Positions 25,286-33,225 of a stretch of 64,000 nt of DNA are shown in pieces. A program made the position numbers and the translations under genes. The notes under the pieces are model-generated. The model was not told where the DNA came from. It saw nothing but the letters and a program-made list of their open reading frames with translations, and did not search any database. This DNA is from Clostridia bacterium (GTDB taxonomy: Bacteria > Bacillota > Clostridia > Christensenellales > Pumilibacteraceae), in assembly GCA_022793815.1 (NCBI GenBank), contig JAAWDP010000011.1, positions 215,457 to 279,456 on the forward strand, given 5' to 3'. The stretch's first letter is position 1; the number at the start of each line of letters is the position of its first letter.

Positions 25286-26514
25286 CGGACGTAATAGTCA
25301 TAGGCGCGGGAGCGTCGGGGCTTGCCGCCGCGGGCATGTGCGCAAGCTGCAATAAAAGCGTACTGGTATTGGACAGAAACGAAAAAACCGGTAAAAAGCT
25401 TTACATCACGGGCAAGGGGCGTTGCAACTTGACCAACAATTGCGAACCTCGGGACTTTCTGCGTAATGTCGTTTCGGGAAGCAAATTCCTGTACAGCAGT
25501 CTGTTTCGTTATCCGCCGTATCGGACAATGGAATTTTTCGAGAACTTGGGACTTAAAGTCAAGACCGAGCGCGGAGGACGCGTGTTTCCGATAAGCGACA
25601 AGTCCTCGGACGTCATTAAAGCGCTTACCGCGTATGCCGCGGATAACGGCGCGCAAATCCGTTTAAACAGCAGAGCCGTAAAAATAGATAAGGAAAACGG
25701 CGTGTTCTGCGTTCGTTTGGACGGCGGCGAGGTTTTGAAAAGCCGCAAACTGATAATCGCGTGCGGAGGAAAAAGTTATTCGTCGACGGGAAGCAGCGGC
25801 GACGGTTATATATTTGCCGAGCGTTTCGGACATACAGTCGTGAAAACCGTGGGAGCGCTTGTACCGCTCAGACTTAAAGACGATGTAAAAGCCCTCGAAG
25901 GACTGGCATTGAAAAACGTGTCCGTTACGGCAGAGGGAAACGGTTTTAGCGAAAGCGCATTCGGCGAAATGCTGTTTACGTCCGACGGCGTTTCGGGTCC
26001 TACGGTTCTTACGCTTTCCAGTATGATTAACCGAAAAGACCTCAAAGGCGCAAAACTCGTGATTGACCTTAAACCCGCGCTCGACTGTAAAAAACTCGAC
26101 GAGCGCATTTTGAGCGATTTTGCAAAACAGTCGAACAAGCAGCTTAAAAATGCGCTTTTCGACCTATTGCCGCGTTCTCTGATACCGTTTATAATCTCTT
26201 ACTGTTCATTCGACGGCACGACATACATAAATTCCGTTACGAAAGAACAGCGCGATAAGTTGTTGAACGCAATTAAGAGGCTGACTTTTCATATCGACTC
26301 GCTTTACGGCGTCGAAAATGCAATAGTTACGGCAGGCGGTGTGGATTTGAAGGAAATCGACCCCACGACAATGGAAAGTAAACTTGTCGAAAACTTGTAC
26401 TTCGCAGGAGAAACATTGGATGTCGACGCTCTCACGGGCGGTTACAATATACAGATAGCGCTTTCCACGGGCTTTGCGGCAGGCGAGAGCGCGGGAGGAA
26501 ACAATGGCAATTGA
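25282..26514 (+). CDS. NAD(P)/FAD-dependent oxidoreductase, HI0933/YhiN family
   Basis: A 410-residue flavoprotein. It starts with the Rossmann motif VIVIGAGASGLAAAGMCA and has KTGKKLYITGKGRCNLTNN near residue 35, a family hallmark. The middle has CGGKSYSSTGSSGDGY, and the end FAGETLDVDALTGGYNIQIALSTGFAAG binds FAD. The family is widespread with poorly defined chemistry. TTG 25282 is the start, fixed by the need to retain the Rossmann strand and by the TTGA overlap with surE. It overlaps the AroH-Cmk gene by 11 bases. Confidence 0.9.
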   Translation: MTDVIVIGAGASGLAAAGMCASCNKSVLVLDRNEKTGKKLYITGKGRCNLTNNCEPRDFLRNVVSGSKFLYSSLFRYPPYRTMEFFENLGLKVKTERGGRVFPISDKSSDVIKALTAYAADNGAQIRLNSRAVKIDKENGVFCVRLDGGEVLKSRKLIIACGGKSYSSTGSSGDGYIFAERFGHTVVKTVGALVPLRLKDDVKALEGLALKNVSVTAEGNGFSESAFGEMLFTSDGVSGPTVLTLSSMINRKDLKGAKLVIDLKPALDCKKLDERILSDFAKQSNKQLKNALFDLLPRSLIPFIISYCSFDGTTYINSVTKEQRDKLLNAIKRLTFHIDSLYGVENAIVTAGGVDLKEIDPTTMESKLVENLYFAGETLDVDALTGGYNIQIALSTGFAAGESAGGNNGN

Positions 26515-27556
26515 AAAAATATCGGCAATACGCGGCGCGACAACTGCGGAAGAAAACAGTGCGGCGGCAATACGCGAGAGTACGGAAGAACTTGTCCGCA
26601 TTATGATTGCGGAGAATAAAATAGACAAAAGTGCGCGAAGCGCTGTTTCTTGCATTGTGAGCACAAGTGCCGATATTACGGCGCTTTATCCTGCGCGTGT
26701 AATCAGAGAGAGCGGGCTTTTGGATTGCCCGATGTTCAGCTGTCTTGAACCCGATATGGACGGGGCACTGCCTTTTTGTATCAGGATTATGCTTACGGTA
26801 AGCGATACGAAGAAAGCATGCGCGGATATTAAGCACGTTTATTTGCATGAGGCTAAGCGTCTGCGCCCCGATTTGTCAAAACCGTTTGCCGTCGCGATAG
26901 ACGGACCGAGCGGCGCAGGAAAGAGCACTGTGGCAAAATTGCTTTCCAAAGCCCATAATATGACTTACCTCGATACGGGGGCTATGTACCGCGCCATCGG
27001 TTTGAAAATGCATAACTGCGGTGTGGCTTTGGATGATACCCGTAAAATAGAGCATACTCTTGAAAACACCGACATAACGGTAACGTCAAAAGACGGAGTG
27101 CAGCACGTCTTGCTCGACGGACAAGACGTGAGCGAAGAAATCCGCAAACATTTTGTTTCGAAATTGGCAAGCGATTTTTCGGCGGTCAAACAGGTCAGAC
27201 TCAAACTTGTAGAGATGCAGCGCAAGATTGCAAGCGGAAAGGATTGCATTCTCGACGGCAGGGATATCGGCACATACGTGCTTCCCGACGCGGCGGTTAA
27301 GATATATTTGACTGCCGGCGTAAAGGTACGGGCACGCCGCCGTTTCGACGAACTTACCGCAAAAGGCGAAAAATGCGAATTGGATAAAATCGAAAAAGAC
27401 ATAGAAAGCCGCGACTATAACGATATGCACCGCGATTTCGCACCGCTCAGAAAAGCGGAGGATGCCGTAGAAGTGGTTACGGATAATATGGATATAGAGG
27501 AAGTTGTGCGCCGTATCGGCGAAATAATCGAAAATAAGAGGAGCAATGCAAAGTGA
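26504..27556 (+). CDS. fused AroH-type chorismate mutase and cytidylate kinase
   Basis: A 350-residue protein in two parts. Residues 1 to about 120 match monofunctional AroH chorismate mutase: AIRGATTAEENSAAAIRESTEEL at the start (active-site Arg), PARVIRESGLL, GALPFCIRIML (second Arg) and KHVYLHEAKRLRPDLSK (Tyr and C-terminal motif). From about residue 126 a complete CMP kinase follows: AIDGPSGAGKSTVAKLL (P-loop), YLDTGAMYRAIG, CILDGRDIGTYVLPDA, and ARRRFDELTAKGE (lid). Reading is continuous, so it is one gene. It may link prephenate synthesis with CMP/dCMP phosphorylation, or simply be a fusion of neighbours. GGAGG precedes ATG 26504. Confidence 0.92.
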   Translation: MAIEKISAIRGATTAEENSAAAIRESTEELVRIMIAENKIDKSARSAVSCIVSTSADITALYPARVIRESGLLDCPMFSCLEPDMDGALPFCIRIMLTVSDTKKACADIKHVYLHEAKRLRPDLSKPFAVAIDGPSGAGKSTVAKLLSKAHNMTYLDTGAMYRAIGLKMHNCGVALDDTRKIEHTLENTDITVTSKDGVQHVLLDGQDVSEEIRKHFVSKLASDFSAVKQVRLKLVEMQRKIASGKDCILDGRDIGTYVLPDAAVKIYLTAGVKVRARRRFDELTAKGEKCELDKIEKDIESRDYNDMHRDFAPLRKAEDAVEVVTDNMDIEEVVRRIGEIIENKRSNAK

Positions 27557-28251
27557 ATCTGTTTTATTCGATTGCCAAAGCAATAGTTTATTTGCCGTTT
27601 AAAATTTTGTTTCCGACCAAAATCATCGGCAAAAGAAATTTTCCGCGAAAAACCAAAGTGATTACGGTCAGCAACCATATTTCATGGACGGACATTCCCG
27701 TCGTTGCGGTCTCGCTGCCCGGATACCGCCACTTTATAGCCAAAAAAGAGATAGGGCGCAAGCCGTTCGTCAGGTGGCTTACAAAGTCGCTCGGCGCGGT
27801 TTTCGTAGACCGCGGCAAAGCGGATATGGCGTCCATGAGGGAAACGATAGGTTTACTTAAAAAAGGCGAAAGCATTTCCATATTTCCCGAGGGCACGCGC
27901 AATAAGGTCGATACGTCGATGAATGAGGTAAAGAGCGGTATTGTAATGTTTTCGGTTAAAGGAGACGCGCCCGTCGTGCCGGTCATGATTTACGGAAAAG
28001 GCAGGGTATTCAGACGCAATTATATTTACGTCGGAGTGCCTTTCGAGCTCACTCAAATAAAAAACCGCAGATTGGATACGCCTGCTATGAACGAGGGAGT
28101 CGCGGCTGTTACCGCAAAAATGGAACAGGCAAAAGAACTGCTTGATTTCTATGTGGAAAACCGCAAAAAAAAGGATTTCAAATTACTGTGCAAGCAGGCA
28201 AAACGTGCGCGTAAAAAGGCGCTGAAATATGCGGCGGGGTGTGATGCGTGA
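27553..28251 (+). CDS. plsC: 1-acyl-sn-glycerol-3-phosphate acyltransferase
   Basis: A 232-residue acyltransferase making phosphatidic acid. The catalytic motif is NHISWTDIP (H-x4-D) near residues 36-44, and the glycerophosphate-binding motif FPEGTRNK is near residue 115. An N-terminal hydrophobic segment suits membrane association. The C-terminal 30 residues are strongly basic (RKKKDFKLLCKQAKRARKKALK), more than usual. The start is GTG 27553, overlapping the fused cmk stop. The cmk-plsC-ispH order is conserved in Clostridia. Confidence 0.94.
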   Translation: MNLFYSIAKAIVYLPFKILFPTKIIGKRNFPRKTKVITVSNHISWTDIPVVAVSLPGYRHFIAKKEIGRKPFVRWLTKSLGAVFVDRGKADMASMRETIGLLKKGESISIFPEGTRNKVDTSMNEVKSGIVMFSVKGDAPVVPVMIYGKGRVFRRNYIYVGVPFELTQIKNRRLDTPAMNEGVAAVTAKMEQAKELLDFYVENRKKKDFKLLCKQAKRARKKALKYAAGCDA

Positions 28252-30341
28252 AAATAACGGTGGCGAAATACAGCGGATTTTGTTTCGGCGTAAAGGCGGC
28301 GGTCGAAATTGCCGAAAAACATTCGGCAGAGGGAGCATACTGCCTCGGAGAGATTATACATAACGAAAGCGTCGTATCGTCGCTTAAACGCAAAGGTCTT
28401 AAATTTGTCGATTCTCCCGATAAAGCGGACGGCGGCAAAATCATAATACGTTCGCACGGAGTCGGACGCAACGTATACAAAGAAATATCGGATATGGGGT
28501 TGACGGTAATAGACGCTACGTGTCCGTTTGTCAAAAAGATTCATTCTCTTGTGGACAAGTACAGTTCGGACGGCTATAAAATAGTTATAATAGGCAAACG
28601 CGGTCATCCCGAAGTAAAGGGAATAGAGGGATGGTGCCGCGGCGGAGCAACCGTTACAGAAAACGAGAACGAAGTTTTGCGTCTGCTGGAAAAGCATGAT
28701 AAAGAAGAAAAACTGTGTTTTGTGGCGCAAACTACTTATTCCCAAAAAAAATATGATGAAATAGTGAAAAAAATAGCAAATAGCGGATTGAAAACAGTTG
28801 AAATATTCGACACAATTTGCTATACTACTACTGAGCGGCAATTTGAAGCATTGCAGTTGGCTTCCGAGAACGACAAGGTGTTGGTCGTGGGCAGCAAAAG
28901 CAGTTCCAATACGACAAAGTTGTATGAAACCTGCAAATCCGTCCAATCGGAAATTTACCACATAGAGAAAGTTGCGGACTTAAAAAATATTAAATTTAAT
29001 CCCTACGACAGTGTTGCTGTTGTTGCGGGGGCGTCAACTCCCGAAGAGTTGATTTTGGAGGTAAAAGGTTACATGAGCGACAATTTTGAAGGCGTTAGCA
29101 AAGAGTTCGAAGACTTGATAAACGAGTCATTCGTACAGTACAAAGACGGCATGCGTATCAAAGGCACCGTTATCCATGCTAACGAGAGCGGCATCAAGGT
29201 GAATATCGGCGGAAAGAAAGACGGTTTCATCAAGAAAGAAGAGGTAAATGTAGACGGACGTTACGACCCGTCGCAGTACCCCGAGGGAACGGCTATCGAG
29301 GCGATAATCACAAACAAGAGCGATGCCGACAGCGGCTGCGTGCTTTTGTCCAAAAAGAAAGTGGACAAGATTAAAGAGGGCGACAAGGTCGTCGAAACGG
29401 TGCGCGGCGGCGAAGTGTTCGAGCTTGACGGAACACGCTCGATAAAGGGCGGTTTGCTCGGACATCTCGGAACCTATTCCGTATTCATTCCTGCATCTCA
29501 AATAAGAGAGAGAGGCGGATTCATTAAAGATTTGAAAGCCTTCGAAGGACAGAAACTTCGTCTTACGGCAATAGAAATCGACGATGAAAAACACGAGATA
29601 GTCGCAAGTCAGAGAAAAGTTCTCGAAGAAGAAAGAAAGGAAAAAGAAGACGTATTTTGGGCAAATGTCCGCCCGAACGTGGTTGTCAGCGGCGTGGTAA
29701 AGCGTGCGACAAACTTCGGAGCGTTTGTCAGTGTCGACGGCATCGATTGTCTTGCGCACATCGTGGATTTGTCGTGGTCGCACATAAAGTCGGTCGAAGA
29801 TGTTTTGAAAATCGGCGAAACATACGATTTCTTGGTGTTGAGTGCCGACAGAGAAAAGAACCGCGTTTCTCTCGGCTATAAACAGTTGCAGCCTCATCCG
29901 TTTGTGAAGGCAATGGAAAATCATCCCGTAGGTTCTGTCACCAAAGGCAAAGTAGTAAGCGTATTGCCGTTCGGTGCGTTTGTGGAAATCGAACCGGGAA
30001 TAGAGGGATTGGTGCACGTGTCCGAAGCCGCACACAACTTCGTCAAAAACATCAACGAAGTAGTAAAAGTGGGCGACGAAGTCGAAGTCAAAGTTCTTGC
30101 GGTAGACGAGCCCAATAAAAAAATCACGCTCAGCATAAAGGCTTGCCAGCAGGCACCCGAACAGCCCGTTTCGGAAAAGCCCGCTAAGACCGAAGAGCAA
30201 GGCGATTCGGCAGCAAAGCCCGATAGAAAACCCGCAAAAAAAGTACGGCAGGAAAAATCCGCGGAAGACCGTAGCGAATGGAGCGAAGAAATAAGCAATA
30301 ATCCGTTTGCGGACCTTTTGAAGGATTTGGACGTAAAATAA
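28248..30341 (+). CDS. ispH: fused IspH (HMBPP reductase) and S1 RNA-binding protein
   Basis: A 697-residue fusion. Residues 1 to about 280 are IspH, the last MEP-pathway enzyme, which reduces HMBPP to IPP and DMAPP; the three 4Fe-4S cysteines are in SGFCFGVKAA, DATCPFVKK and FDTICYTT. From about residue 295 four S1 domains follow; the third and fourth are clearest (GVVKRATNFGAFVSVDGIDCLAHI and GKVVSVLPFGAFVEIEPGIEGLVHV). The last 60 residues are Lys/Glu-rich. IspH-S1 fusions are known in Clostridia. The start is GTG 28248 (GTGA overlap with plsC). A terminator follows. Confidence 0.95.
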   Translation: MKITVAKYSGFCFGVKAAVEIAEKHSAEGAYCLGEIIHNESVVSSLKRKGLKFVDSPDKADGGKIIIRSHGVGRNVYKEISDMGLTVIDATCPFVKKIHSLVDKYSSDGYKIVIIGKRGHPEVKGIEGWCRGGATVTENENEVLRLLEKHDKEEKLCFVAQTTYSQKKYDEIVKKIANSGLKTVEIFDTICYTTTERQFEALQLASENDKVLVVGSKSSSNTTKLYETCKSVQSEIYHIEKVADLKNIKFNPYDSVAVVAGASTPEELILEVKGYMSDNFEGVSKEFEDLINESFVQYKDGMRIKGTVIHANESGIKVNIGGKKDGFIKKEEVNVDGRYDPSQYPEGTAIEAIITNKSDADSGCVLLSKKKVDKIKEGDKVVETVRGGEVFELDGTRSIKGGLLGHLGTYSVFIPASQIRERGGFIKDLKAFEGQKLRLTAIEIDDEKHEIVASQRKVLEEERKEKEDVFWANVRPNVVVSGVVKRATNFGAFVSVDGIDCLAHIVDLSWSHIKSVEDVLKIGETYDFLVLSADREKNRVSLGYKQLQPHPFVKAMENHPVGSVTKGKVVSVLPFGAFVEIEPGIEGLVHVSEAAHNFVKNINEVVKVGDEVEVKVLAVDEPNKKITLSIKACQQAPEQPVSEKPAKTEEQGDSAAKPDRKPAKKVRQEKSAEDRSEWSEEISNNPFADLLKDLDVK

Positions 30342-30352
30342 TTCCGAGCATC

Positions 30353-30384
30353 TTAAAAGCCGCAGGTTTTCTTGCGGCTTTTAA
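30353..30384 (+). terminator. intrinsic terminator after ispH-S1
   Basis: TTAAAAGCCGCA (30353-30364) pairs perfectly with TGCGGCTTTTAA (30373-30384), with an 8-base loop; the A and T flanks also make it bidirectional. It closes the operon that begins at 19.7 kb. Confidence 0.9.
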
Positions 30385-30426
30385 ATCTTTCGTAACCGTA
30401 AAATCGTTTTAAACATAAAATAATAT

Positions 30427-31212
30427 GTGATATACGATTTACATAATGATTTTCTTACGGGATTGCCTCGTGAAAGACATCGCGATTATTTGATTCGCGG
30501 CTTGAAACAATCCGTCAAACATATCGTTCCTGCAATTTGGACTACCGAAATAAAGAATATTAAAGACGGTTTCTTTCGAAATTCGACTTCGCATATCGAT
30601 GATTCGGATTTCGGCGGTTTGATTGACGGCTACGCAATCGAGGATTTACATTTTCTCGATAGTTGTTCTCTCGGTATTTTGTCGGAAATTCCGCTGAAAT
30701 ATGTCGGACTGACCTGGAACTTCGATAATGCTTTGGCAGGCGGCGCGCTCGGAAACGACGGCTTGAAACCGCTCGGCAGGCAGGTCTTGGTCAAAGCTGA
30801 GAATCTCGGTATTACGGTGGATACGGCGCATTTGAACCGCAAAAGTTTTTTCGATGTCGCACAATATCATCGCGGCAGAATAATGAACAGTCATTGTGCT
30901 TTTTACGCAAAGCATGCTCATCCGCGCAATTTGACCGACGAGCAAATACAGACCGTTATAGATCGCGGCGGGATTATAGGATTGGCTCTGCATGAAGCGT
31001 TTTTGTCGGATAAAGACGTTACGCTGTCGGACGCGGTCGAACATATAGACTATTTCGTGCAGAAATTCGGCTGCGATAATTTATGTATAGGCACCGATTT
31101 TAACGGATGTACGCCGCCGCACGATTTATCGGATTATTGCGATTTCCGCATTTTAAAGGTGCGTCTTGCCAAACTCGGTTACGGTGAAAGCGACATCAAC
31201 TCGATTTTATAA
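30427..31212 (+). CDS. M19 (membrane/renal) dipeptidase family protein, 3' frameshift
   Basis: A 261-residue protein of the M19 dipeptidase family, zinc enzymes that cleave dipeptides. DLHND near residue 4 supplies two metal ligands, AIEDLHF near 71 the bridging Glu, MNSHCAFYAKHAHPRNLTDEQI near 155-175 the next His, and GTDFNG the substrate region. It starts at GTG 30427 with no Shine-Dalgarno site; a TAAAAT at 30416 suggests a near-leaderless transcript. The frame ends in DINSIL, about 11 residues short. Removing one T in the 31205-31208 run extends it by YKNAMDFFAQT to a TGA at 31243, which resembles the family C-terminus. Confidence 0.85.
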   Translation: MIYDLHNDFLTGLPRERHRDYLIRGLKQSVKHIVPAIWTTEIKNIKDGFFRNSTSHIDDSDFGGLIDGYAIEDLHFLDSCSLGILSEIPLKYVGLTWNFDNALAGGALGNDGLKPLGRQVLVKAENLGITVDTAHLNRKSFFDVAQYHRGRIMNSHCAFYAKHAHPRNLTDEQIQTVIDRGGIIGLALHEAFLSDKDVTLSDAVEHIDYFVQKFGCDNLCIGTDFNGCTPPHDLSDYCDFRILKVRLAKLGYGESDINSIL

Positions 31213-31263
31213 AAACGCAATGGATTTTTTTGCACAGACATGATATAGACCAAGGAGATATTT

Positions 31264-32694
31264 ATGAACGAAATTTACGAAAATCCGCTTATAACACGTT
31301 ATGCATCTAAGGAAATGGCGGCAAACTTTTCGGACGAAACAAGATTTCGTCTTTGGCGTAAATTGTGGATTGCCCTTGCCGAGAGCGAGAGAGAACTTGG
31401 GCTCGGTATAACGCAACAGCAAATCGACGAAATGAAAGCGAATGCCGATAACATCAACTACGAGGTTGCGGCGGCTCGTGAAAAAGAGGTCCGTCACGAC
31501 GTTATGGCGCATGTGTTTGCGTTCGGCGTACAAGCCCCGTCCGCGCGCCCCATAATCCATTTGGGAGCAACCAGCTGCTATGTTACCGATAACGCAGAAA
31601 TCATAATGATTAAGAATGCGCTTGAAATGATAAAAAACAAACTTGTTGCCGTAATGGACAAGTTATCGGTATTTGCGCTTAAATACAAAGATTTGCCTAC
31701 GCTCGGATTTACTCATCTGCAACCCGCGCAGCTCACCACTGTCGGAAAACGTGCTTGCCTGTGGCTGCAAGACCTTGCAATGGATTACGAAAACATCACG
31801 CATTTGTTGCAGTGCGTCAAGCTTCGCGGAGTGAAGGGTACTACGGGTACGCAGGCAAGTTTTATGAGTTTGTTCGACGGCGACGGCAGTAAAGTCAAGA
31901 AACTCGAACAAGCCGTCGTAAAGCGTTTGGGAATAGGTTGTGCCTACGGGGTTACGGGGCAGACTTACCCGCGCAAATTCGATTACAATGTGGTCGGCGT
32001 GCTTTCTCAAATTGCGCAGAGTGCGTATAAGTTTGCAAACGATTTACGCATTTTGCAAAACATGAAAGAAATGGAAGAGCCGTTTGAAAAATCGCAAATC
32101 GGTTCGTCCGCAATGGCTTACAAGCGCAATCCCATGCGCAGCGAAAGAATTTGCGGTCTTGCCCGTTTTGTAATATCCATGCCCGTGAACGAGGCTGTAA
32201 CAAGTTCCACGCAGTGGTTGGAGCGCACGCTCGACGACAGCGCAAACAAACGCATAACGATAGCGCAGGCATTTCTTGCTTTGGACGGAGTTTTGAACCT
32301 GTACCTTAACATTTCCGAAAATATGGTTGTGTACGAAAAAGTTATAGCGAAACATATTGCGGCGGAATTGCCGTTTATGTCCACCGAAGTCATTCTTATG
32401 GAATGCGTTAAAGCGGGCGGCGACCGTCAGCAACTGCATGAGTTGATACGTGAGCATTCAATGGAAAGCACGAAAGTCGTTAAACAGCAGGGCGGTGAGA
32501 ATGACCTTATACAGCGCATAAAGAAAGATTCGGCATTCAAGGCGATTCACGGAATAATAGACAGCATTCTCGAACCTAAAAATTTCATAGGCAGAGCTCC
32601 TCAACAGACCGAGGAATTCATTGCAGGAGAAATAAAGCCGATTTTGGATAAGAATAAAAACGCAAAAGAAATCAGTGCACAAATAAACGTATAG
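31264..32694 (+). CDS. purB: adenylosuccinate lyase
   Basis: A 476-residue enzyme of the fumarase/aspartase superfamily, acting twice in purine synthesis (SAICAR to AICAR and adenylosuccinate to AMP). Conserved pieces are NPLITRYASKEMAANFSDE at the N-terminus, HLGATSCYVTDNAE near residue 100, FTHLQPAQLTTVGKR with the catalytic His near 150, and the signature GSSAMAYKRNPMRSERI near 280 with the catalytic Ser. Length and motifs match the longer, eukaryote-like ASL clade also found in Clostridia. AAGGAG lies before ATG 31264. Nothing else of the purine pathway is nearby. Confidence 0.96.
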   Translation: MNEIYENPLITRYASKEMAANFSDETRFRLWRKLWIALAESERELGLGITQQQIDEMKANADNINYEVAAAREKEVRHDVMAHVFAFGVQAPSARPIIHLGATSCYVTDNAEIIMIKNALEMIKNKLVAVMDKLSVFALKYKDLPTLGFTHLQPAQLTTVGKRACLWLQDLAMDYENITHLLQCVKLRGVKGTTGTQASFMSLFDGDGSKVKKLEQAVVKRLGIGCAYGVTGQTYPRKFDYNVVGVLSQIAQSAYKFANDLRILQNMKEMEEPFEKSQIGSSAMAYKRNPMRSERICGLARFVISMPVNEAVTSSTQWLERTLDDSANKRITIAQAFLALDGVLNLYLNISENMVVYEKVIAKHIAAELPFMSTEVILMECVKAGGDRQQLHELIREHSMESTKVVKQQGGENDLIQRIKKDSAFKAIHGIIDSILEPKNFIGRAPQQTEEFIAGEIKPILDKNKNAKEISAQINV

Positions 32695-32732
32695 TATTTT
32701 TAGAATATTTTTCGAAAACAGCATTGAAATCC

Positions 32733-32761
32733 TTGATTTTTTTCAAATAATTTGTTATATT
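32733..32761 (+). promoter_or_regulatory. tRNA-Val promoter
   Basis: -35 TTGATT (32733-32738), 17-base spacer, -10 TATATT (32756-32761). The predicted start near 32768 falls inside the leader hairpin. Confidence 0.7.
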
Positions 32762-32764
32762 ATA

Positions 32765-32789
32765 CGGGTCACATGTTTTATGTGACCCG
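32765..32789 (+). repeat. perfect 10-bp hairpin in the tRNA-Val leader
   Basis: CGGGTCACAT (32765-32774) and ATGTGACCCG (32780-32789) with a 5-base loop. It ends 4 bases before the tRNA. No T run follows, so it is not a terminator. A comparable hairpin precedes tRNA-Gly at 51038. Confidence 0.75.
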
Positions 32790-32793
32790 ATAT

Positions 32794-32869
32794 GGAAGTT
32801 TAGCTCAGTTGGGAGAGCATCTGCCTTACAAGCAGAGGGTCACAGGTTCGAGCCCTGTAACTTCCACCA
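32794..32869 (+). tRNA. tRNA-Val (anticodon TAC)
   Basis: A 76-base cloverleaf: acceptor GGAAGTT with AACTTCC, D arm GCTC...GAGC, anticodon arm CTGCC-TTACAAG-type loop with TAC, T arm ACAGG-TTCGAGC-CCTGT. The CCA end is encoded. The AT-rich accessory stretch begins just beyond its terminator. Confidence 0.97.
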
Positions 32870-32875
32870 GTCCAC

Positions 32876-32925
32876 ACCTAAAACGAACTCCATTTGTTGG
32901 AATTGGTTTTAGGTTTTTTTATTTT
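32876..32925 (+). terminator. intrinsic terminator after tRNA-Val
   Basis: ACCTAAAAC...AACTCCA pairs with TGGAATT...GGTTTTAGGT (32876-32915), followed by seven T and ATTTT. The stem is interrupted by one or two mismatches. Confidence 0.8.
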
Positions 32926-32960
32926 GTGGTGCCAAAAGAAAAATTGCTATTATAATACCG

Positions 32961-32989
32961 TTGACTTTTATTTGTAAATATGCTATACT
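32961..32989 (+). promoter_or_regulatory. strong promoter of the putative RNA unit
   Basis: -35 TTGACT (32961-32966), 17-base spacer, -10 TATACT (32984-32989), with a TGC just before the -10. TGTAAATATGCTATA (32973-32987) is identical to the giant-gene promoter at 36768-36782. Confidence 0.75.
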
Positions 32990-32995
32990 AATTAT

Positions 32996-33203
32996 GCCAA
33001 ACAATCATTGTAGTCCTATTGAGGAGTACGGACTTTTTATTTTTTAATAGACAAAAAATGTTTTGTCATACACATTTTTGAATTTGGTAAAAATGCAAAT
33101 TCCATTTATTTGTGTATGACATTCCGTACTATGCAACGATTGTTTGGCGACAGTCGGAGTTTGCGTTTTTCGTGCGTTGGCTTTGGCTGGCGCACTTTTT
33201 TTA
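32996..33203 (+). ncRNA. putative structured small RNA with nested inverted repeats
   Basis: A transcription unit of about 210 bases between a good promoter and an intrinsic terminator, without a convincing ORF. Four nested complementary pairs are visible. P1 is 32996-33010 with 33134-33148 (15 pairs, one G-T). P2 is AGTACGGA 33025-33032 with TCCGTACT 33123-33130. P3 is TGTCATACACA 33064-33074 with 33111-33121. P4 is GAATTTG 33080-33086 with 33096-33102. The left arm has two extra stretches, including AGTCC...GGACT plus a T-rich run (33012-33046) that could itself be a terminator. GTGCGTTGGC-TTTG-GCTGGCGCAC plus seven T (33172-33202) ends the unit. It could instead be a palindromic mobile element or a leader attenuator for the broken lipoprotein gene. 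I do not recognise an RNA family. Confidence 0.5.
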
Positions 33204-33225
33204 TTAAACTTTCTTGGAGTTTTTT

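Noticed and set aside
32752-32955. 67-codon ORF running through tRNA-Val
   Set aside because: It crosses the tRNA and its terminator; translation of a tRNA gene is not credible.
32996-33203. 6S RNA assignment for the structured unit
   Set aside because: 6S RNA has a large, roughly central bubble; here the arms are nested but strongly asymmetric (extra 14 and 31 bases on the left, 3 and 1 on the right).
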